From assembly GCA_022013635.1 (NCBI GenBank), contig JAKLPX010000075.1, forward strand, positions 1 through 6,096: a DNA stretch of 6,096 nucleotides. The letters run 5' to 3'. Both the position numbers and the translations under genes were made by a program. How positions within the stretch are numbered: the first letter of the stretch is position 1; every line of letters starts with the position of its first letter. This document shows, piece after piece, positions 1 to 5,804 of the stretch. The notes beneath the pieces are model-generated. The model was not told where the DNA came from. It did no database searches and saw nothing but the letters and a program-made list of their open reading frames with translations. This DNA comes from Candidatus Delongbacteria bacterium (lineage in GTDB: Bacteria > UBA4055).

Positions 1-2971
1 AGTAGGTAACTTTAATTCTATCGGAAATATCGTAACCGTTATCCTTTCTTAGGTTCTGGATACGGTTGATAAGTTCTCTTGCGTGACATTCAGAAAGTAA
101 TTCCGGTGTTACAGTCGTATCTAATGATACCGTAATATCTTTTTCAGATGCGGAAAATATTCCCGGTTTGGATTCATGATGAATAAAAATATCCTCTAAG
201 GTTATATGTTCGCCTTCTATAGTGATTTGATCGCCTGCTTCAAGTTTCCTTATGTCTTTTAAAGGCAACTCAGAAATAACCGTAGAAATTGCTTTTACTT
301 TCTGACCGTATTTTTTCCCTAATATTCTGAAATTCGGTTTTGCCGTAATTTTTGCGAGTTCTTCTTCGTTCCCTATTACAGTTACAAATTTGACATTCAG
401 CTCTTCTTTTATGAGTTCGCTGTATTCTTTTACCGCATTCTGTGTAATCTCTTTATTAGCTACGACAGTAAAATTCAACAAAGGTTGTCTTATCTTAATA
501 TTTTTTTCATTTCTTAATATTCTTCCCAATTTCACTGCAGTTTCGACAAAAGACATTTTTTCCTCAAGCTCAATATCTATAAATCTTTCATCAACTTCAG
601 GAAAATCTCTCAAATGGACTGATTGTGCCGCATTAGGAAAAACCATAAGCTCCAGATTCTGATATAATTCTTCTGCTATGAACGGCATGACAGGAGCTAT
701 AAGTTTGGTCAAAACCGAAAGCACTTCATATAGAGTCTCATAAGCATGATTTTTATCATGATCGTTCTCGCTTTTCCAGAATCTTCTCCTCGATCTTCTT
801 ATATACCAGTTCGTAAGATTATCTATAAAATTAACCATCGCCGGAAGTACATTGTACAGCTTATACGCAGACATCTGTTCGTTCACCTCTTTAGTGAGAC
901 TCTGTAGATACGACATTATCCATTTGTCAAGATTATTTGTAATATCTTCAGGCTTGAAATATTCAGACTGAGGACTCCAGTTATCTATATTTGCGTAAGT
1001 TACAAGGAAGCTGTAACTGTTCCATAAGGGCAACATTACTTTTTTTATAACTTCGGTTATTCCGGCTTCCGAGAATCTGAGATTTTCTGCTCTGACAGCC
1101 GGCGAATTTATTAAGTACATACGCATAGCATCAGCGCCGTATTTGTCCAAAATTTCCGTTACAGGCGGATAATTTTTCTTCGATTTGCTCATCTTAGTAC
1201 CATCTTCGGCAAGAACTGTTCCATTTACGATCACATTCAGGTACGCCGGCTTATTGAACAGTGCCGTCGAAATAACGAGAAGCTTATTGAACCAGCCTCT
1301 GGTCTGGTCTATTCCCTCTGCTATAAAATCGCACGGAAAGTTATCTTCAAACCTTTGTTTGTTCTCGAACGGATAATGGTTCTGCGCGTAAGGCATGGAT
1401 CCTGATTCAAACCAGCAGTCAAGCACTTCGGAAGTTCTTTCCATAGTACCGCCGCAGGCGCATTTCATTGTCATTTTATCAACGAAATGCTTATGAATAT
1501 CGTTTATTTCGGATATTCCGGTTCTTTCCTTTAATTCTTGTACGGAACCGATACATTCGGTTTTACAGCAGTCATCGCAAACCCATATTGGAAGCGGAGC
1601 GCCCCAATATCTGTTCCTTGATATATGCCATTCGGGCATCTGTTCCAGCAGGTTTCCGAATCTGCCGAATTTTATATTGTCGGGTATCCAGTTTATTTGT
1701 TTATTATTTTCAATCATGTCATTCTTAATAGGTTCGATTTCCATTACCCAGCTGTCTGTGGCTTTTTGGATCAGCGGGGTATCGCAACGCCAGCAATGCG
1801 GATAGCTGTGCTGAACGGTATCGTGTTTTATCAGTTTACCGGCTGATTTTAGATCTTTTATTATATGTTTATCTGCTGATTTTATATTCTGACCTTCGTA
1901 ATCCCATACCTCACCGGTAAATTTTCCCATATCGTCAACCGGATTCAATACGGGTATGTTGAAGAGTTTGCCGGCTTCGAAATCTTCCTGTCCGAAAGCA
2001 GGCGCCTGATGAACTATTCCAGTTCCGTCTTCCGTTGACACATAAACAGCCTCGATAACGGTATGTATATATTCGTCTTTATCCTTATAATAGTCGAAAA
2101 GAGGTTCGTATTTTAAACCTACAAGCTCAGCGCCTTTGACGGTCTTCATGATCTCGTACTCGCCTTCTTTAAAAAAGTGAGAGATTCTGTCCAAACCAAT
2201 AATCAGTATCCTATCGTGCGCCGCGTCTTTAACAAAAGCGTAGTCTATTTTATTATTGACAGCCAATGCGGCATTTGAAGGTAATGTCCACGGAGTGGTT
2301 GTCCAGGCTGTTAAAAAGAGATTATCTTCTCCTTTCACTTTAAATATAACTGTTACGGATGGATCCTGAACATCTCTGTATTCCATGCTTGCTTCATGCT
2401 TTGACAACGGCGTAGAACATCTTGTACAGAACGGATTTACCCTGTAACCTTTTTTTATAAGATCTCTATCCCAGATTCTTTTGAAAACCCACCAGACGGA
2501 CTCCATGTAATCTATATCCATGGTCTTGTAATCGTTTTCAAAATCAACCCACCTGCCGGACCGTTCGACTATCTTTTCCCATTCGTCAACATATTTTAAA
2601 ACTATGCTTCTGCATGATTCGTTGAATTTATCTATACCAAAATTTTCAATATCTTTTTTAGATTCGAATTTTAATTCTTTTTCAACTTCATATTCAACCG
2701 GAAGTCCGTGACAGTCCCATCCGAACCTTCTTGAAACGAATTTTCCCTTCATAGTCCAGTATCTCGGGATCACATCTTTTAAAGTTCCGCCAACGAGATG
2801 TCCGTAGTGGGGCACTCCGGTTGCGAATGGAGGTCCGTCGTAAAATACATATTCTTTATTTCCCTTTCTTTGCTCTAAAGATTTCTTAAATATATCTTTT
2901 TCCCGCCAAAATCTTAAAACGCCTTCTTCTATTTCGGGAAAATTTACTTTTGAATCAACTTCTTTAAACAT
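1..2971 (-). CDS. ileS: Isoleucyl-tRNA synthetase, type 2 (IleRS2), 3' end cut by window edge
   Basis: This class I aminoacyl-tRNA synthetase charges tRNA-Ile with isoleucine in the cytoplasm. The frame is open for 990 residues from ATG 2971 and runs off position 1. Visible landmarks, in order: the HIGH motif as HYGH at residues 55-58 after a GPPFATG segment; GWDCHGLPVE from G84; a cysteine pair C182/C185; the CP1 editing domain with TAWTTTPWTLPSN from T221 and GTGIVHQAPAFGQED at 316-330 (D330 matches the conserved editing aspartate); C393/C396; further cysteines at 465-470 and 504/506 that may bind zinc; DCWFESG at 518-524; and KMSKS at 593-597, followed by the anticodon-binding region. The HYGH signature and the NLRFSEAGI segment after KMSKS fit the eukaryote-like IleRS2 group rather than the common bacterial IleRS1. 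The family is usually about 1,030-1,090 residues, so roughly 40-100 are missing. The start is supported by AGAGGA six bases upstream. It lies 10 bp after the exported-protein gene, so it is probably co-transcribed with it. Confidence 0.97.
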   Translation of the reverse strand, partial: MFKEVDSKVNFPEIEEGVLRFWREKDIFKKSLEQRKGNKEYVFYDGPPFATGVPHYGHLVGGTLKDVIPRYWTMKGKFVSRRFGWDCHGLPVEYEVEKELKFESKKDIENFGIDKFNESCRSIVLKYVDEWEKIVERSGRWVDFENDYKTMDIDYMESVWWVFKRIWDRDLIKKGYRVNPFCTRCSTPLSKHEASMEYRDVQDPSVTVIFKVKGEDNLFLTAWTTTPWTLPSNAALAVNNKIDYAFVKDAAHDRILIIGLDRISHFFKEGEYEIMKTVKGAELVGLKYEPLFDYYKDKDEYIHTVIEAVYVSTEDGTGIVHQAPAFGQEDFEAGKLFNIPVLNPVDDMGKFTGEVWDYEGQNIKSADKHIIKDLKSAGKLIKHDTVQHSYPHCWRCDTPLIQKATDSWVMEIEPIKNDMIENNKQINWIPDNIKFGRFGNLLEQMPEWHISRNRYWGAPLPIWVCDDCCKTECIGSVQELKERTGISEINDIHKHFVDKMTMKCACGGTMERTSEVLDCWFESGSMPYAQNHYPFENKQRFEDNFPCDFIAEGIDQTRGWFNKLLVISTALFNKPAYLNVIVNGTVLAEDGTKMSKSKKNYPPVTEILDKYGADAMRMYLINSPAVRAENLRFSEAGITEVIKKVMLPLWNSYSFLVTYANIDNWSPQSEYFKPEDITNNLDKWIMSYLQSLTKEVNEQMSAYKLYNVLPAMVNFIDNLTNWYIRRSRRRFWKSENDHDKNHAYETLYEVLSVLTKLIAPVMPFIAEELYQNLELMVFPNAAQSVHLRDFPEVDERFIDIELEEKMSFVETAVKLGRILRNEKNIKIRQPLLNFTVVANKEITQNAVKEYSELIKEELNVKFVTVIGNEEELAKITAKPNFRILGKKYGQKVKAISTVISELPLKDIRKLEAGDQITIEGEHITLEDIFIHHESKPGIFSASEKDITVSLDTTVTPELLSECHARELINRIQNLRKDNGYDISDRIKVTY

Positions 2972-2977
2972 CCTTAT

Positions 2978-2983
2978 TCCTCT
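2978..2983 (-). promoter_or_regulatory. ileS ribosome-binding site overlapping the upstream stop codon
   Basis: Read on the minus strand, AGAGGA lies six bases before the ileS ATG. Its first two bases are the last two of the TAG stop (2984-2982) of the preceding gene. This fixes the ileS start and suggests that ribosomes finishing the upstream gene sit on the ileS initiation site, so the two genes may be translationally coupled (inference). Confidence 0.75.
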
Positions 2984-3644
2984 ACTGCTTCATTTCTTTA
3001 AAACCTTTCGGTTTGTCGGTGTATTTTTTTTCGATCTTATCTAATTCCATTATTGTTATTATTTGTTTTTCTGAAACCGTAGTCCCTCCGATCTTTGCGA
3101 TTTCCCTTACTACAATTCCTCCGGTAGCTTTTATTTTATCTGTCATGTTCTTTATGTTATTTGAGTTCAGATACATTTTATCCTGTTGTCTGACCATTAA
3201 ATCCACCGGAAATCCCGTATCTTTCGCAATATACATATCAAGGTTCAAATCCATACCCATTACATTTGCGGTTGCGGTATATTTTTCAGATTTCCACGGA
3301 CCTATTTTTGTCTTTTCGTCAGTTTTATTTATTTTGAAATCTTTCAATTGAGAATCAGAAGAAGTCATCACACCTTCCAATTCCTTGAAAGTTTTCTTGA
3401 AAAAGGAACTATCAGACATATTGTAAAATGCGAATGATTCGTTATCTATAAAGGATCTACTGATTTCGTCAATCATTACTATCAGATCATCGGAAATATA
3501 AGTTTCCTGATAAGTAGTATCCATTTTTCCGTTATTCTGCGTGTCGGCTATAAGTATCTGCTTAATGTAGTAATTTTTCGAAAAAACAACAACCGTCATT
3601 ACCAAAACCGCTATCGTCAATGTGTTTTTGCTCAGATTTTTCAT
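2982..3644 (-). CDS. Exported DUF4412-like protein of unknown function
   Basis: This 220-residue protein starts with a short basic stretch (MKNLSK) and a hydrophobic segment at about residues 9-22. That is a signal peptide, possibly cleaved near VFS-K, or an uncleaved anchor. There is no lipobox, and the protein has no cysteine at all, so it is neither a lipoprotein nor disulfide-bonded. The mature part is polar, with alternating short hydrophobic strands. A segment DDLIVMIDEISRSFI (52-66), then IGPWKSEKYTAT (114-125), a DMYIAKDTGFP strand (136-146) and an ending like KPKGFKEM resemble the layout of DUF4412/LolA-like periplasmic beta proteins. I infer that kinship by pattern only. The ATG at 3644 is preferred over a TTG one codon earlier because AAGGGA lies seven bases upstream. 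A promoter ends about 50 bp before the start. It is the first gene of the unit and leads directly into ileS. Its role is unknown; the periplasm is the likely location. Confidence 0.85.
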   Translation of the reverse strand: MKNLSKNTLTIAVLVMTVVVFSKNYYIKQILIADTQNNGKMDTTYQETYISDDLIVMIDEISRSFIDNESFAFYNMSDSSFFKKTFKELEGVMTSSDSQLKDFKINKTDEKTKIGPWKSEKYTATANVMGMDLNLDMYIAKDTGFPVDLMVRQQDKMYLNSNNIKNMTDKIKATGGIVVREIAKIGGTTVSEKQIITIMELDKIEKKYTDKPKGFKEMKQ

Positions 3645-3651
3645 CAAACCA

Positions 3652-3657
3652 TCCCTT
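3652..3657 (-). promoter_or_regulatory. Ribosome-binding site of the DUF4412-like gene
   Basis: AAGGGA on the minus strand lies seven bases before the ATG at 3644. This spacing favours the ATG over the adjacent TTG codon at 3647 as the true start. Confidence 0.6.
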
Positions 3658-3694
3658 TTATAATTAACAGCCTTGCCGTAAAATAAAGTGAGTG

Positions 3695-3723
3695 AATATA
3701 TAAAAGTCGGGCAATAATATCAA
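3695..3723 (-). promoter_or_regulatory. Sigma70-type promoter for the DUF4412-like gene and ileS
   Basis: On the minus strand a -35 box TTGATA (3723-3718) and a -10 box TATATT (3700-3695) are separated by exactly 17 bases. Each matches the consensus at five or four of six positions. Transcription would start near 3688 and give a leader of about 45 nt. That is too short for a T-box or other large leader, so simple promoter-level control of ileS is the best reading. Confidence 0.6.
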
Positions 3724-3781
3724 GCGGAAAATAAATTATGATTTTAATGCTTTATTGATATTTCTCGAATTCACAAAATAC

Positions 3782-3822
3782 ACAGCTGTCGCATCGTTTT
3801 GGACGATATCGGCTGTTTTTTT
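3782..3822. terminator. Imperfect hairpin with T run just past queF, probable bidirectional terminator
   Basis: ACAGC (3782-3786) pairs with GCTGT (3812-3816), and ATCGT (3793-3797) pairs with ACGAT (3803-3807) around a TTTGG loop. A CG/CG step (3790-3791 with 3810-3811) and small internal bulges lie between. On the plus strand seven T follow directly (3816-3822), so the canonical terminator polarity is plus. On the minus strand the hairpin lies a few bases after the queF stop, which is where a queF terminator would be expected, but only GTATTTTG follows it. It may act in both directions, more weakly for queF. Confidence 0.5.
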
Positions 3823-3826
3823 CGTT

Positions 3827-4216
3827 TCAATTCTTATCGGATTCTACTACACAAGTTGACAATATTCCGCCTCTTACATTATAGTTCGTTTCGATCCTGA
3901 TATATTGCGGTTTAAGAAGAGCTTTCAGATCCTTGTATATCCTGTCTGTCAGTTCTTCCTGATATATTCCGATATTCCTGAATGATATCAGATAATATTT
4001 TAATGATTTCAGCTCCACGATCTTTTTATCTGGAATATATTGTATCTTCAGTTTGCTGAAATCCGGCAGCCCTGAAAATGGACATACCGCTGATAATTCA
4101 TCCGTTTCAAAAGTAATGTTCTGCGTCTCACCTTTATAATCTATCGTTTCAAGAAAATCAGCTCTTATTGATGTTTCGTCATCGAATTTAAATCTTTTAC
4201 CTTCAGCTTTTGCCAT
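3827..4216 (-). CDS. queF: NADPH-dependent 7-cyano-7-deazaguanine (preQ0) reductase, short type I QueF
   Basis: QueF reduces the nitrile of preQ0 to the aminomethyl group of preQ1, a cytoplasmic step in making the tRNA wobble base queuosine. At 129 residues this is the single-domain (T-fold, type I) form, shorter than the 165-residue Bacillus subtilis enzyme. CPFSGLPDF carries the nucleophile C45 and the acid D52 (B. subtilis C55 and D62). The NADPH-linked QueF motif is ELKSLKYY at 68-75, with FRN at 79-81. The substrate-binding glutamate is E87 (B. subtilis E97), and RGGI (115-118) lies near the C-terminus. The residue before the glutamate is Q86, where B. subtilis has His96. The start ATG is supported by AAGGAG six bases upstream. 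The gene follows ykgJ by 12 bp and is almost certainly in its operon. No other queuosine gene and no preQ1 riboswitch is visible here. Confidence 0.95.
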   Translation of the reverse strand: MAKAEGKRFKFDDETSIRADFLETIDYKGETQNITFETDELSAVCPFSGLPDFSKLKIQYIPDKKIVELKSLKYYLISFRNIGIYQEELTDRIYKDLKALLKPQYIRIETNYNVRGGILSTCVVESDKN

Positions 4217-4222
4217 CCTGAA

Positions 4223-4228
4223 CTCCTT
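4223..4228 (-). promoter_or_regulatory. queF ribosome-binding site abutting the ykgJ stop codon
   Basis: AAGGAG on the minus strand is directly adjacent to the TAG stop of the upstream gene (4231-4229) and six bases before the queF ATG. This is a strong site. It ties the two genes into one message and sets the queF start. Confidence 0.75.
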
Positions 4229-4630
4229 CTATTTATAATTTATTTTTAATTCTTCAATTTCTTCAAAAGAATATAGTCTGCCCGAACCTATACCGTGACA
4301 TGTTTCTGTCTCTTTTTCCCACTTCGCCTTTTTATACAGCAGAGTTTTCCAGAATGGAAAAGTTCTGCACTGGGTCGGTCTTGCCTCATATATTTTGCAT
4401 CCTTTTACAATGTGATCCCAGAATATACAGGCTCCGCTCCCCGCATCTCTGAACACAGTGTATCCGTCAACCGTCGAAAGATAAGTTTTCTGCAGCTCTT
4501 CCAAAGTGAATCCAGACTTTTCAATAAGTCTGTCAAGATCGTTAGGAAAAATAAAAACATATCCCTGCACATTACAGCAGTTTCCGCACTGTTTACACTC
4601 AAATTTTATTCCGTTATCGTAAAAACCCAT
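4229..4630 (-). CDS. YkgJ-family cysteine-cluster protein (CxxCxxCC)
   Basis: This 133-residue soluble protein has the hallmark of the YkgJ/CxxCxxCC family (PF03692). CKQCGNCC near the N-terminus gives C12, C15, C18 and C19, followed by C68 and C78. Then comes CKIYEARPTQCRTFPFW (78-94), with C88, and a last C111 in ETCHGIG. The eight cysteines are thought to hold a metal, zinc or an iron-sulfur cluster; the family has no firmly established biochemical role. An FPNDLDRLIEKSGF helix between the cysteine groups is also typical of the family. There is no signal peptide, so it is cytoplasmic. The ATG at 4630 has AGAGGA four bases upstream, a slightly short spacing. It is the first gene of an operon with queF, diverging from galE. 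A link to queuosine or metal handling is suggested only by that pairing. Confidence 0.93.
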   Translation of the reverse strand: MGFYDNGIKFECKQCGNCCNVQGYVFIFPNDLDRLIEKSGFTLEELQKTYLSTVDGYTVFRDAGSGACIFWDHIVKGCKIYEARPTQCRTFPFWKTLLYKKAKWEKETETCHGIGSGRLYSFEEIEELKINYK

Positions 4631-4656
4631 CTCTTCCTCTTTAATGAAACCGCTTA

Positions 4657-4685
4657 AAAATAACGAATTCCTGCTATTTTAACAA
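4657..4685 (-). promoter_or_regulatory. Candidate promoter for the ykgJ-queF operon
   Basis: On the minus strand TTGTTA (4685-4680) and TATTTT (4662-4657) are 17 bases apart, each matching the sigma70 consensus at four of six positions. The start site would be near 4650, leaving a leader of about 20 nt. The region is so AT-rich that chance matches are likely, so this is tentative. Confidence 0.4.
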
Positions 4686-4700
4686 CTTAATTTTTAAAAT

Positions 4701-4729
4701 TTGACTAAAATTGAACTTTTTGTTACTTT
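4701..4729 (+). promoter_or_regulatory. Candidate promoter for galE with extended -10
   Basis: TTGACT (4701-4706, five of six to consensus) is followed after 17 bases by TACTTT (4724-4729). The -10 is a weak match, but a TG one base before it (4721-4722) makes it an extended -10. Transcription would begin near 4736, about 32 nt before the galE ATG. It lies back to back with the candidate ykgJ promoter, with an A/T-only tract between the two. Confidence 0.45.
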
Positions 4730-4755
4730 TCAGACTTAAATATAAAAAAATTCAT

Positions 4756-4760
4756 GAGGA
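4756..4760 (+). promoter_or_regulatory. galE ribosome-binding site
   Basis: GAGGA lies seven bases before the ATG at 4768. It decides the start: the frame is also open upstream to a TTG at 4711, but that would add 19 residues with no family match in front of the MKILITGGAGYI beginning. Confidence 0.8.
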
Positions 4761-4767
4761 TAAAAAG

Positions 4768-5778
4768 ATGAAAATTCTAATTACGGGCGGCGCAGGATAT
4801 ATTGCGTCTCACACAAATGTCGAACTTTTAAAAGAAAATTATGAGCTCGTTCTCGTTGACAATTTCTGCAATTCGGTATATGAAAGTGTCAAAAGAGTTG
4901 AAGAAATTTCCGGAAAAAAAGTTAAATTCTATGAAGCAGATCTGAAAAATTATTCAGAACTTGAAAAAGTGTTTGAAGCCGAAAAAGACATTTATGCCGT
5001 AATTCATTTCGCTGCTTTGAAAGCTGTGGGAGAATCGGTCGAAAAGCCTCTTGAGTATTACGAGAATAATATTTCCGGTTCTTTGAATCTTTATAAATGC
5101 ATGAAAAAATACGGTGTGAAGAATTTTGTTTTCAGCTCATCGGCTACTGTTTACGGTGATCCCGAAGAAGTTCCGGTGAAAGAAACTGCCCGTATAGGCG
5201 CAACGAACCCTTATGGTCATACTAAAGCTATGATGGAGCAGATATTATTGGACTCCGCTAAAGCTCACGGTTGGAATGTTGTTATTCTCAGGTATTTTAA
5301 TCCTGTAGGAGCGCATGAATCAGGGCTTATTGGCGAAGATCCTGAATATCCAAATAATCTGCTTCCGTTCGTAAGCCAGGTCGCAGCTGGGATCAGGGAA
5401 AAAGTGGTCGTCTTCGGCGACGATTGGAACACACCTGACGGTACTGGCGTCAGAGATTATATTCATGTTGTTGATCTCGCCAAAGCTCATGTTAAAGCAA
5501 TTGAAAAACTAAAAAATAATCAGGGAACATTCATCTATAACATAGGAACAGGCAGAGGTTATTCCGTTATCGAAATGATAGATGCTTTCTCAAAAGCCTG
5601 CGGACACAAAGTTCCTTATGTGATCGGGCAGAGAAGATCCGGTGATGTCGCGACCGTGCTTGCCGATCCCGCAAAAAGCATCAAAGAATTCGGCTATATT
5701 GCCGAACTTGGTCTGGAGGATATGGTCAACTCCGCCTGGAAATGGCAGAGTTTGAACCCGAAAGGATATAAAGGTTAA
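4768..5778 (+). CDS. galE: UDP-glucose 4-epimerase
   Basis: GalE interconverts UDP-glucose and UDP-galactose through an NAD-bound 4-keto intermediate in the cytoplasm, and so feeds galactose use and surface polysaccharide synthesis. The protein has 336 residues against 338 in Escherichia coli and aligns along its whole length. The NAD-binding motif TGGAGYIASH lies at 6-15, and HFAALKAVGESV (80-91) and FSSSATVYGD (122-131) follow. The catalytic S124, Y149 and K153 (YGHTK) carry the same numbers as in E. coli. RYFNPVGAH, TGVRDYIHVVD and the C-terminal W-WQSLNPKGY ending are also typical. Two oddities: the third glycine of the nucleotide motif is A13, and the substrate-gate position (E. coli Tyr299, human Cys307) is V297. 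By analogy with the human enzyme, a small residue there allows UDP-GlcNAc/UDP-GalNAc too, so the enzyme may be bifunctional. It begins a unit with the L,D-transpeptidase gene 26 bp downstream. Confidence 0.96.
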   Translation: MKILITGGAGYIASHTNVELLKENYELVLVDNFCNSVYESVKRVEEISGKKVKFYEADLKNYSELEKVFEAEKDIYAVIHFAALKAVGESVEKPLEYYENNISGSLNLYKCMKKYGVKNFVFSSSATVYGDPEEVPVKETARIGATNPYGHTKAMMEQILLDSAKAHGWNVVILRYFNPVGAHESGLIGEDPEYPNNLLPFVSQVAAGIREKVVVFGDDWNTPDGTGVRDYIHVVDLAKAHVKAIEKLKNNQGTFIYNIGTGRGYSVIEMIDAFSKACGHKVPYVIGQRRSGDVATVLADPAKSIKEFGYIAELGLEDMVNSAWKWQSLNPKGYKG

Positions 5779-5804
5779 TTGTTATAAAAAGGGGCACAGA
5801 TACA

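Larger units (their letters stand above)
3645..3826. other. Intergenic region between queF and the DUF4412-like gene
   Basis: These 182 bases contain no credible coding frame. They hold the ribosome-binding site and promoter of the downstream minus-strand unit, an 8-bp inverted repeat (3716-3723 and 3755-3762), and a hairpin with a T run next to the queF stop. A weak plus-strand promoter-like pair is also present: TTGCCG at 3673 and TATATA at 3697, 18 bases apart. Confidence 0.7.

Noticed and set aside
390..1846. Several short plus-strand open frames (390-662, 1185-1376, 1468-1728, 1625-1846)
   Set aside because: All lie antisense to ileS, whose frame is continuous and matches its family throughout. 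The short frames have no recognisable domain and no convincing ribosome-binding site.
3013..3351. Plus-strand frame of 112 residues, hydrophobic in places
   Set aside because: It is antisense to the DUF4412-like gene; its hydrophobicity is the complement of a polar coding strand, and no family match is visible.
3645..3700. T-box or other leader riboswitch before the ileS unit
   Set aside because: The predicted leader is only about 45 nt, with no stem, specifier loop or terminator/antiterminator pair, and ileS is not the first gene.
4295..4657. Plus-strand frame of 120 residues, and a minus frame at 4405-4602
   Set aside because: Both overlap the ykgJ gene, which has all family cysteines in the chosen frame.
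4631..4660. preQ1 riboswitch controlling ykgJ-queF
   Set aside because: The leader is about 20 nt by the candidate promoter, shorter than the smallest preQ1 aptamer, and no C-rich pseudoknot pattern is seen.
4711..4741. Alternative galE promoter TTGAAC (4711) with TTAAAT (4736)
   Set aside because: The spacing of 19 bases is poor and the -35 match is weaker than TTGACT at 4701.
4711..4767. Longer galE start at TTG 4711
   Set aside because: The extra 19 residues match nothing in GalE, and they would start within the candidate promoter. ATG 4768 has a well-spaced GAGGA.
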